8,136 bases of DNA. It comes from DATGZX01 sp035296965. Lineage in GTDB: Bacteria; Planctomycetota; Planctomycetia; Gemmatales; Gemmataceae. How positions within the stretch are numbered: position 1 is the first letter of the stretch; every line of letters begins with the position of its first letter. Positions 6,821 through 8,136 of this stretch are shown here, piece after piece. The notes under the pieces are model-generated. The model did not search any database and was not told the origin of the DNA. It saw only the letters and a list, made by a program, of their open reading frames with translations. The stretch spans positions 1 through 8,136 of the forward strand of contig DATGZX010000262.1 in NCBI GenBank assembly GCA_035296965.1, given 5' to 3'. The position numbers and the translations under genes are program-made.

Positions 6821-7312
6821 ATGTTGAAACTTCTGCGACTGGGGATGGTAGCAACCGCGGCCTTGGCCATCTTGGCCGGGGCACAGGCTTGCGACGAGAA
6901 AGGCCACGGCTCTGACAAAGATCATGTAATGGTGCGACCCGACGACGTGAAATGGGGTCCGGCGCCGCCCGGTCTGCCTTCCGGCGCGCTAGTCGCCGTG
7001 CTCGCGGGAAATCCGGGCAAGGCGGAGCCGTTCGTGATCCGCATCAAGGTACCCGATGGCTACAAAGTACCGCCACATTGGCACCCGACTGACGAAAACG
7101 TCACTGTAATCAAAGGCACGTTCTTGATGGGCAAAGGTGACAAGTTCGATGCCGACGCAAGCGAAGCCATGCCGACGGGCTCGTTCGTGCGCATGCCCAA
7201 AGAGGTGCGCCACTTCGCCTTGGCGAAGGGCGAGACCATCGTCCAGGTTCATTGCATCGGCCCATTTCAAATCAATTATGTGAACGACGCGGACGACCCT
7301 CGCAAACAATGA
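6821..7312 (+). CDS. Exported single-domain cupin protein
   Basis: The product is 163 aa. The N-terminus (KLLRLGMVATAALAILAGAQA) is a signal peptide with a likely cleavage after Ala23 (AQA). Cys24 follows, but the preceding residues do not fit a lipobox. The body is a cupin: VPPHWHPTDENVTVIKGTF gives metal ligands His86, His88 and Glu92 of motif 1, and MPKEVRHFA gives His131 of motif 2. Such periplasmic cupins bind a divalent metal; some act as dioxygenases or sensors and many have no known substrate, so no reaction is assigned. The start is clear, with AAGGAGG (6808-6814) 6 nt before the ATG. The gene stands alone: decayed sequence lies upstream and a strong hairpin about 150 bp downstream. 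I see no gene in 7313-7461. Confidence 0.85.
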   Translation: MLKLLRLGMVATAALAILAGAQACDEKGHGSDKDHVMVRPDDVKWGPAPPGLPSGALVAVLAGNPGKAEPFVIRIKVPDGYKVPPHWHPTDENVTVIKGTFLMGKGDKFDADASEAMPTGSFVRMPKEVRHFALAKGETIVQVHCIGPFQINYVNDADDPRKQ

Positions 7313-7461
7313 CCGCAGCAGCCCGAAATCCGCGCATTTGCAACACTGGCAGCGGAAGACACTTTCGGCCCTCGCCCCAATCATCCGTGCCCCGGCCTGC
7401 CCTGGGAAGAAGGTCACACTGCGTTCCATTCGCGGCCCTGGCCACTTCCACCGTCACATGT

Positions 7462-7496
7462 ATGCCCCGGCCTTGAGCTTCTCAAGACCGGGGCAT
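7462..7496. terminator. Strong palindromic hairpin, probable (bidirectional) terminator
   Basis: ATGCCCCGG (7462-7470) pairs with CCGGGGCAT (7488-7496), and CTTGAG (7472-7477) pairs with CTCAAG (7481-7486). The loop is CTT and there is a single C-A mismatch. The 15 paired bases make it the strongest simple stem in the window, 150 bp after the cupin stop. No T-run follows on either strand, so it is not a textbook intrinsic terminator. Its position after the cupin gene still makes termination or 3'-end protection the likeliest role. Confidence 0.6.
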
Positions 7497-7600
7497 TGAA
7501 GAAAAGCAATTCGAAGCTACCCCCGCCATCAATGGGCACAAATTCAGTTACCGAATTCTCCATTCTCGTAAGCACTCGGGCAAGAAGACATCTGCCTTGG

Positions 7601-7678
7601 TTCTTAGCGGGCGAGCGCACCTGTGTGCTCTTCGCCGCTGCTGAGCAAAGCCAGGCGTCTCCGAATGCCCGCTGAGAA
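7601..7678. ncRNA. Predicted three-way-junction RNA structure, family unknown
   Basis: An outer 12-bp stem joins TTCTTAGCGGGC (7601-7612) to GCCCGCTGAGAA (7667-7678) with one G-T wobble. Immediately inside it, GAGCGCA (7613-7619) pairs with TGTGCTC (7624-7630) with one wobble and a CCTG loop. The remainder can close a third arm through TTCG (7631-7634) with CGAA (7662-7665), or alternatively CGCC (7633-7636) with GGCG (7654-7657). It lies 126 bp before the gene at 7804 and could be a 5' leader element, a small RNA or a tiny palindromic element. The strand is undetermined. The rest of 7497-7803 shows no gene. Confidence 0.4.
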
Positions 7679-7803
7679 TAATCCCAGGAATTCACGCTTA
7701 CTGCGCTTGCTGTCCTTCCCCACGCGAGGTAACTGACTGTCCCTGTTGCATCGCGATTGGCGCGGTGCCGCACACGACAGCCACCGAGAAAGGACAACGC
7801 ATC

Positions 7804-8136
7804 ATGGCAAGCAAGAAGACAGCGAAGGATTCGGCCCGCACCGAAAAGGCCAAGAGCACCGAGGCCGAGCAGACGCCGGGCACCCCGAGGAAGATTACGG
7901 ACCTGAGCTTGGGCGACATCGTCCTGATTCCTGGGTTCGACGGCCCGAGAACTATCTGCGACGCAACCAAGGTCGGGGATGGCGCGGACGCGCGTAAGTT
8001 CGAAGTCGGCTTGCGAGATGAAGCCGGCGAGATTGAGCACGTCCGCTTTTGCCCCGACGAGGAGGTGCAGGTCGTCGGGAAAGCGCCCAAGGGGGCCAAG
8101 GACAGGCCCGTGCCCGCGGAGTCGGCGGCGCGGAAG
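7804..8136 (+). CDS. Unrecognised small protein, Lys/Ala-rich ends (cut by window edge)
   Basis: ATG at 7804 opens 111 codons without a stop up to the window end, preceded by AAAGGA about 11 nt upstream. The first 30 residues (MASKKTAKDSARTEKAK, then TEAEQTPGTPRK) are charged and likely disordered. Residues about 31-93 form a compact segment, DLSLGDIVLIPGFDGPRTI, then FEVGLRDEAGEIEHVRFCPDE and EVQVVGK, which looks like a small beta-barrel of SH3 type. The remaining visible residues (APKGAKDRPVPAESAARK) are again Lys/Ala/Pro-rich. No signal peptide or membrane segment is present, so it is probably cytoplasmic. The basic, flexible ends could contact nucleic acid, but that is inference. No family is recognised. 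Third-position GC bias supports real coding, and the long frame on the opposite strand is rejected. Confidence 0.65.
   Translation, partial: MASKKTAKDSARTEKAKSTEAEQTPGTPRKITDLSLGDIVLIPGFDGPRTICDATKVGDGADARKFEVGLRDEAGEIEHVRFCPDEEVQVVGKAPKGAKDRPVPAESAARK

Noticed and set aside
7414..8040. Minus-strand frame of 208 codons
   Set aside because: It covers the terminator hairpin, the folded RNA region and the antisense of the gene at 7804, with no recognisable domain or ribosome binding site.
1..8136. CRISPR array, rRNA, tRNA or retron
   Set aside because: No regularly spaced direct repeats, no rRNA-like segments, no complete cloverleaf and no reverse transcriptase were found by eye.

Overview
The window looks like chromosomal DNA of a planctomycete, probably of the Gemmata group. 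The basis is GC-rich sequence, a very long ECF sigma factor fused to a membrane segment and a large extracytoplasmic region (a known planctomycete gene type), a DinB-like protein, and IS701-type transposase debris. The taxonomic call is inference from gene style, not from a marker gene.

Layout from left to right: (1) The 5' part of a DinB-like gene on the minus strand runs off the left edge (1-202). (2) A short leader holds an 11-bp hairpin. (3) About 0.9 kb (roughly 398-1297) has overlapping antisense open frames but no convincing protein. On the minus strand it ends in a recognisable group II intron domain V and domain VI, and no reverse transcriptase is present, so I read it as an ORF-less or decayed group II intron. 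(4) A 70-nt nested hairpin lies between the intron and the next gene. (5) A 1251-codon minus-strand gene (1455-5210) encodes an ECF sigma factor, one membrane helix, about seven carboxypeptidase-regulatory/Ig-like repeats and two tandem thioredoxin-like folds, the last with CSPC. (6) An IS701-like transposase pseudogene on the plus strand (about 5402-6382) has lost its in-frame ATG and its C-terminal third. (7) About 425 bp contains no recognised gene. (8) A secreted cupin gene (6821-7312) is followed by a strong hairpin at 7462-7496. (9) A 300-bp intergenic stretch holds a predicted three-way-junction RNA structure (7601-7678). (10) A small unrecognised gene (7804 onward) runs off the right edge.

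The genes do not form an evident pathway. The region reads as ordinary planctomycete chromosome broken up by two decayed mobile elements. The most interesting items are the trans-envelope sigma/thioredoxin fusion, the ORF-less group II intron with an unusual domain V, and the unexplained folded RNA candidates.
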